A DNA stretch of 10,371 nucleotides from Bacteroidales bacterium. GTDB taxonomy: Bacteria; Bacteroidota; Bacteroidia; Bacteroidales; UBA7960. The notes under the pieces are model-generated. The model was given only the letters and a program-made list of their open reading frames with translations, made no database searches and was not told the origin of the DNA. A program made the position numbers and the translations under genes. The stretch covers positions 1 through 10,371 of the forward strand of contig PUPG01000200.1 of the NCBI GenBank assembly GCA_003553005.1, given 5' to 3'. Within the stretch, counting starts at the first letter, position 1. The number at the start of each line of letters is the position of its first letter. Below, piece by piece: positions 1 through 6,909 of this stretch.

Positions 1-613
1 TCGTCAGCAGGTAATGGATGAGGCGCAGGGACAAGATAAATCCGGCGGTCTCATCGCCGTGCATGGTAGAGGTATACATGAATTGGGGCACGGCACGCCG
101 GCGATCAACCTGCGGGGAAATTTTTGCAAAAAGGAGGTCGCGTTCCAGGACGCTTTCGCCGATCTTTACAATCTCCACCATACCCGGAAATTGATCTTCA
201 AAGTCATACATCAGCGAAACATATGCTTCGTAAGTGGGGTAAAAGTCCCAGCTTTCCGTCAGGTCCCGTGTTTTAATCTCCTCCCAGGTTTTCATGTGGA
301 GATCAAAGTCGACGTCTCCGGGGTGATCGTGGACCTGAAAGGGCAAGTCAAATTCCAGGAAGCGGGCAAACCCGGACGCATTGGCATAGGCAAAAACCTC
401 CCCGTCCCTTTGGGCATCCATCCTGTCGATGGAGATGAAGCGAGCCAGCTCCTGCATGCCTTCAGCGGGTTTTTCAAAAGAGAAGTAGACTTCATTCTTT
501 TCTTCGAGCATGGCCCGGGCTTGCTCGTGTTCAACCGGGCCAAATGCCAGCACCGGGAAGGTCAATGAGACAATAAGGATACTGAAGAAAAGTCTGTTCT
601 TTAACAAATTCAT
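1..613 (-). CDS. M14 family zinc carboxypeptidase, N-terminal part (runs off left edge)
   Basis: Exported metallo-exopeptidase expected to remove C-terminal residues from peptides using one zinc ion. The ATG at 613 opens a frame of 204 codons that continues past the left edge. Residues 1-24 form a signal peptide: Lys/Arg at the N-terminus, then a hydrophobic stretch ending in VLAFG. Residues about 25-120 are a pre-domain I do not recognise. From about residue 125 (FYPTYEAYVSLM) the sequence resembles the start of Bacteroidota M14 catalytic domains. The motif TSTMHGDETAG (residues 181-191) contains the zinc-binding HxxE, His185 and Glu188. The third zinc ligand, the catalytic Glu and any C-terminal secretion-sorting domain lie outside the window. 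The gene starts 42 bases after the dapA stop on the same strand, so it may be co-transcribed. I see no -7 promoter match in that gap. The family call is secure; the substrate is unknown. Confidence 0.88.
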   Translation of the reverse strand, partial: MNLLKNRLFFSILIVSLTFPVLAFGPVEHEQARAMLEEKNEVYFSFEKPAEGMQELARFISIDRMDAQRDGEVFAYANASGFARFLEFDLPFQVHDHPGDVDFDLHMKTWEEIKTRDLTESWDFYPTYEAYVSLMYDFEDQFPGMVEIVKIGESVLERDLLFAKISPQVDRRRAVPQFMYTSTMHGDETAGFILSLRLIHYLLT

Positions 614-655
614 AGCAGGCAAATAATTGGCTCATGCAGATCGCAGATGACTTGT

Positions 656-1549
656 TCAGGCATCGATCTCCATCATGTGTTCAAGGATTTGGTTGATTTT
701 ATTATTCAGGGCTTTGTTCACTTTCGCCAACGGCAGCCTGACCACATTCTGGCAGAAGCCTTTGGCTGACATCACGGCTTTGACGCCGGATGGACTTCCG
801 TCGGCATAGATCGCCTGCACCATATCCAGCAGGTAAAGGTGGAGGGTACGGGCGTCGGCAAACTTATTCATCAGGCAAAGCTTGACCATTTTAGCAAACT
901 CAGCCGGGAATGCATTCGCAATTACAGAGATGACGCCATCCCCGCCGAGCGACATAAATGGGAGGCATAGCTCGTCGTTCCCGGAAATCACCAGGAAGTC
1001 CTCCGGCTTGTCCTTGATGATCCGGCCACACTGCTCAAGGTCCTTGGATGCCTCCTTGATGCCGATCACGTTCGGGATCTCGTGGGCAATGCGCAGGGTG
1101 GTGTCGGCATCGATATTTGAACTGGTACGTCCAGGCACGTTGTAGATGATGATGGGAACCGGGCAGATGGACGCGATTTCCTTGTAGTGATTGAACAGTC
1201 CCTTTGGCTGGGGTTTGTTGTAATAAGGACTTACTGACAAGACGGCATCAATATGATCAAAATGCGTCTGCTGGATGGTATCAATCAGCGCCCGGGTGTT
1301 ATTTCCACCGATTCCCACAACCACGGGAACCCTTTTATCGACAATTTCGATGGCAAAGTTGATCACGGCATTTTTTTCGTCGGCATTGAGGGTAACGGCC
1401 TCCCCTGTCGTGCCGAGAAATACCAAGTAATCGACTCCGCTTTGGATCTGAAAGTCAATAATCCGCTCGAAGGATTTAAAGTCAATATTGCCTTCCTTAT
1501 AGAAAGGCGTGATCATGGCCGTACCGGTTCCTTTGAATCGTTCAATCAT
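656..1549 (-). CDS. dapA: 4-hydroxy-tetrahydrodipicolinate synthase (DapA)
   Basis: Cytoplasmic class I aldolase condensing pyruvate with aspartate semialdehyde, the first step towards diaminopimelate and lysine. It has 297 residues, close to the usual 290-300, and is full length. Visible family motifs are GTTGEAVTL (from residue 46, Thr47 matching E. coli Thr44), the SPYYNKPQ segment (Tyr110, like E. coli Tyr107), YNVPGRTSSN (Tyr136 and Arg141, like Tyr133 and Arg138) and GIKEAS with the Schiff-base Lys165 (like Lys161). All catalytic residues are present with a constant offset of about three or four. The ATG at 1549 lies inside the end of the upstream gene, giving an 8-base overlap. The bases before it (CACCCCCACGAA) hold no Shine-Dalgarno sequence, so translation is probably coupled to that gene. 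NAL, KDPG aldolase and other members of this superfamily are alternatives, but the motif set fits DapA well. Confidence 0.95.
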   Translation of the reverse strand: MIERFKGTGTAMITPFYKEGNIDFKSFERIIDFQIQSGVDYLVFLGTTGEAVTLNADEKNAVINFAIEIVDKRVPVVVGIGGNNTRALIDTIQQTHFDHIDAVLSVSPYYNKPQPKGLFNHYKEIASICPVPIIIYNVPGRTSSNIDADTTLRIAHEIPNVIGIKEASKDLEQCGRIIKDKPEDFLVISGNDELCLPFMSLGGDGVISVIANAFPAEFAKMVKLCLMNKFADARTLHLYLLDMVQAIYADGSPSGVKAVMSAKGFCQNVVRLPLAKVNKALNNKINQILEHMMEIDA

Positions 1550-2111
1550 TTCGTGGGGGTGTTTTGATGATTTTTAAATAGTGGATGGTGTGCCTGGCCA
1601 GCTCGCTGGCAGGACAATCCGCACTGACCTCCATAAGCAGGTCAAAGACCGGCAAAAAATCAGGATGCGAAGCACCTGCCTTGTATGCAGCAGGCAGCTG
1701 GACGGCTAATTTTTTCATCTGGATAGCCTCGCTACCAGTAATATCCAGGAGGATATCGTACTGACGATGCAGCAACTGCTCCCGGATGCCGCGATCACGT
1801 ACCTTCATCAGCCAGGAAAAGCTCTTCCTGGTAAGCAGGATGCCCGGCGCGGTCACAGATCCGTCTTCGGGTTCAGCCAACTTACGATCAGCGGCAAAAC
1901 CAATGGCATGCACCTTTTTCCCGTCTGCCTCCAATTCAGCAAGCAGGTCACGAATAAACGCATGGCTTCCATCCGGTTTAACTTCATAAAGCAAAACCAG
2001 CGAGCGGGCCTCTGCATAGCTCACCACACGTCGTTGCTGCCGTGTCTTTTTTAAAGCACGCCTGAGCAAAAACAGCCTGATCCGATATATAATCCTGTGA
2101 ATCAATTGCAC
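1542..2111 (-). CDS. DUF6913-like protein of unknown function, overlapping dapA
   Basis: A 189-residue soluble-looking protein with no known activity. I recognise the overall pattern of the Bacteroidota DUF6913 family from memory: a basic N-terminal helix (residues 1-28, rich in Arg and Lys), a central alpha/beta stretch, a YDILLDI strand near residue 118, and a conserved-looking segment with AYKAGASHPDF (142-152) followed by a C-terminal helix (LARHTIHYLKII). No catalytic motif or signal peptide is visible. The start at 2111 is GTG (CAC on the + strand). TTG two codons later is the other possibility. No in-frame ATG occurs before about residue 102, and a stop lies 30 bases upstream. The last codons overlap the dapA start by 8 bases. 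The flavin reductase gene ends 46 bases upstream on the same strand. The coding call is strong, the family name moderately sure, the function unknown. Confidence 0.8.
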   Translation of the reverse strand: MQLIHRIIYRIRLFLLRRALKKTRQQRRVVSYAEARSLVLLYEVKPDGSHAFIRDLLAELEADGKKVHAIGFAADRKLAEPEDGSVTAPGILLTRKSFSWLMKVRDRGIREQLLHRQYDILLDITGSEAIQMKKLAVQLPAAYKAGASHPDFLPVFDLLMEVSADCPASELARHTIHYLKIIKTPPRND

Positions 2112-2121
2112 GGGATGAAAA

Positions 2122-2147
2122 TATGTAGTGATTGTTGATTATGTAGT
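2122..2147. repeat. 8-base direct repeat in the gap before the DUF6913-like gene
   Basis: TATGTAGT occurs at 2122-2129 and again at 2140-2147, separated by 10 bases, within the 46-base gap between the flavin reductase stop and the GTG start of the DUF6913-like gene. The 18-base spacing is less than two helical turns. It could be a regulator site or chance. No promoter element is recognisable beside it. Confidence 0.3.
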
Positions 2148-2157
2148 CTGTTCAGGG

Positions 2158-2676
2158 TCACTTTCGCTGCCAAGCCTGGACAATCTCACCGACATAAAAC
2201 CGGTGGTAATCTTTGGCAGGATAAATTGTTTCCAGGTCAAACACCTGGAAAAACGCCGGGTCAATGTCATCAAAATAGATCTTCCTGCATTCGAGAACCA
2301 GCCTGGCCTCCCTGAAAGAGATCGTATCCGCGGGGGTCACCATGGGGGTCAGCCCATCGATGTTCATCTTGTGCAGGTCGCGACCACTCGTGGTACCACA
2401 GATATTCAGGATGTCGCGGTGTTTTTCTTCAAAAAAGGACACCGAAAAATGGGCGTTCTTTTCCATGAACTCATAGGTGTACCGTTGCGGGCGGACGAAT
2501 GTAAAGATAACCGGTTTTTTCCACAGCACACCAGCCGTCCCCCAACTGGCAGTCATCATGTTATACTCCGCTTCGTTCCCGGCAGTAATGAGCATCCAAT
2601 CTTTACCGATCAGTTTGAATATGTTGTCGGGAATCTCTTCTGCATGAATCTTCTTGAAAAGGTCTTCCATATGCAT
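2158..2676 (-). CDS. Flavin reductase family protein (FMN-binding split barrel)
   Basis: A 172-residue cytoplasmic protein with the features of the Flavin_Reduct/flavoredoxin-like group, which bind FMN and reduce flavins with NAD(P)H or act as electron carriers. Supporting sequence: the N-terminal strand WMLITAGN (27-34), the hallmark NMMTASWGTAGVLWKKP (39-55) that contributes to the FMN site, FVRPQRYTYEF (60-70), a SVSFFEEKHRDIL strand-helix (78-90) and a Cys93-Gly-Thr-Thr-Ser-Gly turn. Length matches small family members (about 160-200). The start is the ATG at 2676; an in-frame ATG at 2670 is nearly as good. There is no clear -7 promoter element upstream, only single-mismatch matches. It is followed after 46 bases by the DUF6913-like gene and may head a four-gene unit with dapA and the M14 peptidase. 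Family is sure; the electron partner and substrate cannot be read from the sequence. Confidence 0.88.
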   Translation of the reverse strand: MHMEDLFKKIHAEEIPDNIFKLIGKDWMLITAGNEAEYNMMTASWGTAGVLWKKPVIFTFVRPQRYTYEFMEKNAHFSVSFFEEKHRDILNICGTTSGRDLHKMNIDGLTPMVTPADTISFREARLVLECRKIYFDDIDPAFFQVFDLETIYPAKDYHRFYVGEIVQAWQRK

Positions 2677-2855
2677 GTCGGGTGTTAAGGTTTGGATTAT
2701 GTAATGGGTTTAATCTGTTCCTGATTCTGATGGGATGTTGCTAAGCCCAAATCTTGCGCAATTTACTAAAAATTGAGGAACCACAGCGGGACAAATGTTG
2801 ATTCAGACGGCCATAAAATTCCCCGGTATATCCAATCAATTCCTGAACAATCCCG

Positions 2856-2863
2856 TATATTTG
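2856..2863 (+). promoter_or_regulatory. Candidate Bacteroidota -7 promoter element for the MBL-fold gene
   Basis: TATATTTG matches the Bacteroidota housekeeping -7 consensus TAnnTTTG at all six fixed bases. Transcription would begin near 2869, leaving an untranslated leader of about 40 bases before the ATG at 2912. No TTG-type -33 element lies at the expected distance of about 17-23 bases, which lowers confidence. The element falls downstream of the earlier in-frame ATG at 2795, which argues against that start. Confidence 0.4.
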
Positions 2864-2911
2864 AAGTTAACACTTCAGGGAGCATTCGACTTGTGGACAA
2901 AAAAACAACAG

Positions 2912-3673
2912 ATGCAGATTACGGTATTGGGTTCAGGCACTTCGCAGGGCGTTCCGGTAGTGGGCTGTGAATGCAGGGTATGCAAAAGCAACGACCCCCG
3001 GGATAAGCGTTTACGCACATCGGTATTGGTCGAGGCAGCCGGCACAAACATCGTGATTGATGCAGGACCCGACTTCAGGCAACAAATGCTTCGCGCCGGA
3101 GTAAAGAAGCTCGACGCCGTGGTGATCACCCACAACCATAAAGACCATACCGGTGGCCTGGATGATGTCCGGGCATACAATTGGATTCAGAAAAAGCCGA
3201 TGGACATTTTTGGCAGAGAAAGCGTGCTGGAAGCCATCCAACACGAGTTCCCCTACGCTTTCGGTGAGAACAGGTATCCGGGCGTGCCGGACATTCGCCT
3301 GCATAAAATTAACAATCAAGCCTTTAGCATTGATAATTTGCGGCTGATACCCATAGACGCCCTGCACCATAAGATGCCGGTTTTTGGCTTCCGCATCGGC
3401 GATTTCTCTTACCTGACCGATGCCAACCACATTGAACCCAGGGAGCTGGACAAGATGAAAGGCTCGCGGGTGGTGATCCTGAACGCATTAAGAAAAGAAA
3501 AGCATATCTCGCATTTTACCCTGGACGAGGCGGCAGAAATTTTGGAATATTTGGCGCCGGAGAAGGGCTATATCACACATGTCAGTCACCAGATGGGGTT
3601 AAGCAGGGAGATTGATCCACTGCTCCCGGAAAACATCTCCCTGGCTTATGATGGATTGACCATCAGGATCTGA
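2912..3673 (+). CDS. PhnP-like metallo-beta-lactamase-fold hydrolase
   Basis: Cytoplasmic binuclear metal hydrolase, probably a phosphodiesterase; 253 residues from the ATG at 2912. The frame stays open back to an ATG at 2795, but I chose 2912. The family begins just as here (MQITVLGSGTSQGVP), the extra 39 residues resemble nothing, and a -7 promoter element lies between the two starts. Motifs in order: GCECRVC (18-24), whose Cys19/21/24 resemble the structural zinc site of PhnP; THNHKDHTGGLDD with the HxHxDH metal motif (His74, His76, Asp78, His79); His152/153 in LHHKMPVFGFRI; Asp170 in SYLTDAN; and the C-terminal THVSHQMG (His223, His226). All metal ligands are present. E. coli PhnP cleaves phosphoribosyl cyclic phosphate, but no phosphonate genes are visible here, so the substrate is unknown. 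It is the only rightward gene in the window and stands alone, divergent from the flavin reductase. Confidence 0.9.
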   Translation: MQITVLGSGTSQGVPVVGCECRVCKSNDPRDKRLRTSVLVEAAGTNIVIDAGPDFRQQMLRAGVKKLDAVVITHNHKDHTGGLDDVRAYNWIQKKPMDIFGRESVLEAIQHEFPYAFGENRYPGVPDIRLHKINNQAFSIDNLRLIPIDALHHKMPVFGFRIGDFSYLTDANHIEPRELDKMKGSRVVILNALRKEKHISHFTLDEAAEILEYLAPEKGYITHVSHQMGLSREIDPLLPENISLAYDGLTIRI

Positions 3674-3852
3674 ACGGATGAATCATCTGTTTGGCTGGGC
3701 TTTACCCGAGAGGGTACAGTGAACCGCAAATGGGCACCTGAAGCTGAGTGATCGGCACTGACCACCGAACAGGGGTCACAATTCCCTGGGTGTTGATGAC
3801 AAACGGGATTGAAGTTTGCGGTTATGCCCCGGGAGTTTATGTCTCCTGCGGT
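3674..3852. other. Convergent intergenic region, 179 bases, weak hairpins only
   Basis: Separates the ends of the rightward MBL-fold gene and the leftward acyloxyacyl hydrolase gene. A transcription stop in both directions is expected. I see only weak stem-loops: TACCC-GAGA-GGGTA at 3703-3716 (five pairs with a GNRA-type loop) and CAGGG/CCCTG at 3770-3788 with a nine-base loop. Neither is followed by a T run on either strand. TGCGGTT occurs twice, at 3817 and 3847. No gene is supported here. Confidence 0.4.
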
Positions 3853-4953
3853 TTAGAAGGCATAACCCAGTCCCCATTCGACATAATCAGCCCTGCCGGA
3901 ATGTGCCTTAAGGGCCACATGGCCAAGCAGGCCGGATTTCGTGAGGTATCTCAGCCCCACACGTTTATAGATCCAATTTTCGGGGTCATATCCATAATAG
4001 AGATAAGTCCCCAGGTTAAGCATCAGCGAAAGCCTGTTGAACACAATGTCGCAGGAAGCGAAGCCACCAACGCGTGTATAATCCACATAACGCGTATCGT
4101 CATGCAGGGCGCGCATTTGTTCTTTGGCATGATCGTCGTAAAAAAGATCAAGCCCTACACCCCACCGGGTTCTGAATTGCTTCCTGATCGTTTGGTTCAG
4201 TGACAGGGTGCGTGCCACATAAGTGGGATCCCCGATATCTCTCTCCATCAGGCCTACCGAATAGGTGACAAAGAAGTTTTGTGTTTCCTCGTAAGTGAGT
4301 TCATAATCTGCATCACCTGAAAGGGTAATAAAATCATCACCACCGAAGCGATAGCGCATCCCCAGGTTCACGTCAAAAATATTCAGACCCCGGTTGGGTT
4401 TCCGGTAGGCCCCGTTGGAATAATGCGTAAACGACAAACCTGGAGTCAGGCGCAACTGCTCGCCGATCATGAATGACCACTTGTAATTGAGGTTAAAATG
4501 GACATTCCAGGGAGTGCCAATAAAGCGGTTTTCCGGCACTTCGTCCGGATCATAATACGTGTTGAAATTGGCCAGGCCAAGCGATACCTTGAATCGCCGG
4601 TGATTTTTTCGGAGCTCGCCAAACATGAACTCCATAAACAGAAAGCCCGAACGCACTTCTCCCAGCACATCCGGATTGTTGAGGTCAGTAAATGCAAATC
4701 CAAGCCCATAAGACGGGTAGTTATACAGGCGATGCCATTCCTGCGCACCCGAGGTTTGCCATCCCAGGTTGAATTCCAGCATGCGGGCAGGTTTTTGGGC
4801 ATGCTCCTCGAGGTCGGGGCGATGGGGCCAGATATACTGGTAGTGATACTGTGCAGAAAAGAACATGTGGTCATGATTTCCGCCGGCATAACCATAACCC
4901 GTGGTCGCAAATGTTACCAACAAGAGAATCAACAATTTAAAACCACCTCTCAT
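3853..4953 (-). CDS. Outer-membrane acyloxyacyl hydrolase (PagL-like lipid A deacylase)
   Basis: Beta-barrel esterase of the outer membrane, expected to remove an acyl chain from lipid A. The ATG at 4953 gives 366 residues and a clean signal peptide (MRGGFKLLILLLVTFATTGYG, residues 1-21). Upstream ATGs at 4992 and 5013 would add up to 20 residues and bury it. The key motif FTHYSNGAYRKPNRGLNIF has His177, Ser179 and Asn180 (numbering from 4953), matching the HxSN catalytic pair of PagL. Alternating aromatic and polar strands fill the rest, and the C-terminus HSGRADYVEWGLGYAF ends in Phe, as barrel proteins do. PagL of Gammaproteobacteria is about 150-170 residues; this one is more than twice that, as is usual in Bacteroidota homologues. 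A -7-like GACATTTG (4981-4988, one mismatch) lies downstream of the two earlier ATGs. The gene follows the substrate-binding protein by 124 bases. Enzymatic activity is inferred from the motif. Confidence 0.85.
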   Translation of the reverse strand: MRGGFKLLILLLVTFATTGYGYAGGNHDHMFFSAQYHYQYIWPHRPDLEEHAQKPARMLEFNLGWQTSGAQEWHRLYNYPSYGLGFAFTDLNNPDVLGEVRSGFLFMEFMFGELRKNHRRFKVSLGLANFNTYYDPDEVPENRFIGTPWNVHFNLNYKWSFMIGEQLRLTPGLSFTHYSNGAYRKPNRGLNIFDVNLGMRYRFGGDDFITLSGDADYELTYEETQNFFVTYSVGLMERDIGDPTYVARTLSLNQTIRKQFRTRWGVGLDLFYDDHAKEQMRALHDDTRYVDYTRVGGFASCDIVFNRLSLMLNLGTYLYYGYDPENWIYKRVGLRYLTKSGLLGHVALKAHSGRADYVEWGLGYAF

Positions 4954-5077
4954 AGGGCAATGGTATAAAGATGCGCTTGCCAAATGTCTCATCCTGCAAC
5001 GCAAACGGATCATGCAGGTCAGCTTAATTATCGCCTGTAATATGAAGATGTGCCGCCAATGGTTTTGCGGACAGCCA

Positions 5078-6781
5078 CTACATTTTTTCTTTGTCTATTT
5101 TTACCCGTTTCAATACCAGGTGATTCAATGGGTTATTGCGCATGTTTTTCACATATTGGTGCACGAATCGCATGGATTGATCATAGTAGAGAAAGACCTT
5201 GGGCGCCTCTGCGATAATCAGGCTATCCATTTGATGGTACAGTGCTTTCCGTGCACTTTCGTCCGTTTCGGACAATGCACGTTCGTAAAGATAATCAAAA
5301 GTATCGTTTTGGAATTGGGTATAATTTGGTCCGGCGGGTGTTTTGTTGTCGCTGTGAAACAGGGCCAGGTAATTTTCGGCGTCGGGATAATCGGCAATCC
5401 AGGACCCCCTGAAGAATGGGGCATCGGCATTGGCCATCATCTCGCGCAAAGTGGCTGGCGGCATCACGTCGATGTCGAGGCGCAAGCCCAGCCGGGACAA
5501 TTCGAACTGAATATACTGCGCGATGTCCTGGTAGGCCTGCGTGGTGTGCAGCGTAATGACGGGCAGGCCTTCTCCCCCGGGGTAACCGGCTTCACGCAGC
5601 AACCTCCGGGCCTCATCCGGGTCATAATGATAGCCGCCTGCATTCTCCGTAAAACCCGGAATGCCCACGGGTACAAACCCTGAATGCGCAGGTGTACCAA
5701 TGTTGTTGCGCATAAAACGCAGCATTTTCTCCCTGTCGAAGCCGTAATTGATGGCTTGCCGCACTTTTCTGTGCCGAAGTGGCCAATCATCCGGTTGTTT
5801 GTCTTCCTGCATGGCAAAGCCAAGGTATTCGGAATTCAGAAAGGGCATGGTGATCTTATGCAGCTTGTCCGCATACCGTGGTTGAAGCTGGCCATCAGGG
5901 GTCAGCAGTTCATCCTGGTAGCTGGGATCGATGCGGGTAAGCAGGTCCAGGTTACCCTGGATAAACTCCAGGAAGGCAGTTTGCCTGTCCTGGATAAAAC
6001 GAATGGATACGGCATCGAGGTAAGGCAGGCGTTGATCGCCATCAAACTCAAAATAACGCTCATTTTTCCGGTAGACAAGCTTCACGCCTTCCTTCCAAAG
6101 CGCAAACCGGAAGGGGCCTGTACCCACGGGGTTTCGCCGGAAATCGCGGCCATACCTGTCGATGGCCTCCCAAGGTACGATGGCACAATATTGCATGGAT
6201 AGCAGGGACAGCATCGGCGGGAAAGGCTTCTCGAGCCGGATGCGCACCAGGGTGTCTGCAAGCGCTTGCACATCCAGTCCACCATCCGGTATCCTGGCCA
6301 CCTGGTTCATCACCCAGGCACCCGGGGCATTGATGGCGGGATCGATCAACCTGTTGAGGCTGAACACCACGTCATCAGCCACCACCCGTCGACCGCGGCC
6401 ATCCGGGAAGCAATCATCATCATGAAAATAGACATCATCACGCAGCACAAAAGCATACTCCAGGCCGTCATCCGAAATATGCCACGAATGAGCGATTGCC
6501 GGTTGCACCTGCAACTCCTCGTCCAGCTCCACGAGGCTGTTGTACAGCTGGGTGACCCCCCATATGTTCGCCTGGTTGCGGGCAAAAACGGGATCCAGGG
6601 AAGTGATGTTCTGGTCCTCGTTGTACCTGAGCACGGTCAGGTCCTCATCCTCTTCAAAACCGGAACTGCATCCCTGTAGCAGGAAAAGCACACACCAGAT
6701 GGCAGTAAACAGGCGGGCATGTCTCAGGTGACGATGAACGTACCCTTGTATGCTTAAAACGCAGCAAGCCAGTTTTTCCAT
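5078..6781 (-). CDS. Peptide-type ABC transporter substrate-binding lipoprotein (family 5)
   Basis: Solute-binding protein of the OppA/DppA family, presumably anchored by lipid and presenting peptides or similar ligands to an ABC permease. In-frame starts are ATG at 6781 (567 residues), ATG at 6799 and TTG at 6811. I use 6781 because even this leaves a long 37-residue leader before the lipobox LLQG-Cys38. Mature features (numbering from 6781): LRYNEDQNITSLDPVFARN (51-69), typical of the family start; the signature-region segment with VADDVVFSLNRL (134-145); NPVGTGPFRF (217-226); VRQAINYGFDREKML (340-354); YDPDEARRLLREAGYP (386-401); and WIADYPDAENYLALF (461-475). Length is within the usual 520-600. 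No permease or ATPase gene is adjacent, which is unusual. It lies 195 bases downstream of purL with a possible promoter of its own near 6855. The ligand cannot be predicted. Confidence 0.9.
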   Translation of the reverse strand: MEKLACCVLSIQGYVHRHLRHARLFTAIWCVLFLLQGCSSGFEEDEDLTVLRYNEDQNITSLDPVFARNQANIWGVTQLYNSLVELDEELQVQPAIAHSWHISDDGLEYAFVLRDDVYFHDDDCFPDGRGRRVVADDVVFSLNRLIDPAINAPGAWVMNQVARIPDGGLDVQALADTLVRIRLEKPFPPMLSLLSMQYCAIVPWEAIDRYGRDFRRNPVGTGPFRFALWKEGVKLVYRKNERYFEFDGDQRLPYLDAVSIRFIQDRQTAFLEFIQGNLDLLTRIDPSYQDELLTPDGQLQPRYADKLHKITMPFLNSEYLGFAMQEDKQPDDWPLRHRKVRQAINYGFDREKMLRFMRNNIGTPAHSGFVPVGIPGFTENAGGYHYDPDEARRLLREAGYPGGEGLPVITLHTTQAYQDIAQYIQFELSRLGLRLDIDVMPPATLREMMANADAPFFRGSWIADYPDAENYLALFHSDNKTPAGPNYTQFQNDTFDYLYERALSETDESARKALYHQMDSLIIAEAPKVFLYYDQSMRFVHQYVKNMRNNPLNHLVLKRVKIDKEKM

Positions 6782-6854
6782 GTGTGTATCTATGCGCATA
6801 AATGTTGTCAAAACTCATAAACCGCTACAGCAAAGCATCCAGGCCTCAACATTT

Positions 6855-6888
6855 CAAGCATAAACCTGATCATGCCTTACCCCAAGAA
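6855..6888 (-). promoter_or_regulatory. Candidate promoter for the substrate-binding lipoprotein
   Basis: On the minus strand TTCTTG (6888-6883) is followed after 20 bases by TATGCTTG (6862-6855), which differs from the Bacteroidota -7 consensus TAnnTTTG at one base. The spacing suits a -33/-7 pair. Transcription would start near 6849, giving a leader of 50-70 bases before the possible ATGs at 6799 and 6781. Confidence 0.3.
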
Positions 6889-6890
6889 CC

Positions 6891-6909
6891 TGGTGTCGTG
6901 TCAACACCA
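6891..6909. repeat. Inverted repeat in the purL to lipoprotein gap
   Basis: TGGTGT (6891-6896) and ACACCA (6904-6909) form a perfect six-pair stem around a seven-base loop. It sits two bases upstream of the candidate -33 element of the lipoprotein gene. It could be an operator or part of a purL 3' end structure. No T run follows on the minus strand, so it is not a standard intrinsic terminator. A second short palindrome, CGTTG-TG-CAACG, lies at 6921-6932; on the minus strand it is followed by TTTT, a weak terminator-like arrangement. Confidence 0.3.

Noticed and set aside
14..568. Open frame of 184 codons on the + strand at the left edge
   Set aside because: The opposite strand encodes a signal peptide and an M14 zinc-binding motif in one continuous frame from 613, which is the real gene.
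2754..2761. Palindrome TTGCGCAA in the divergent gap
   Set aside because: Only eight bases; the symmetry does not extend outward, so it is within chance expectation.
2677..2911. A small gene or RNA in the divergent gap
   Set aside because: No start with a plausible coding frame other than the MBL extension, and no stable structure that I can see.
3703..3736. Possible bidirectional terminator after the MBL-fold gene
   Set aside because: The stem has only five pairs, and no T run follows on either strand.
3748..4203. Open frame of 151 codons on the + strand starting with GTG in the convergent gap
   Set aside because: Its early part reads plausibly as protein, but most of it is antisense to the acyloxyacyl hydrolase, and I see no promoter or known family.
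4901..5683. Open frame of 260 codons on the + strand
   Set aside because: It crosses antisense to both the acyloxyacyl hydrolase start and the binding protein, and its composition looks like a shadow of those genes.
6776..6811. TTGACA near the binding lipoprotein start as a sigma70-type -35 box
   Set aside because: It lies at the possible start codons themselves, and Bacteroidota promoters do not use the TTGACA/TATAAT pair.
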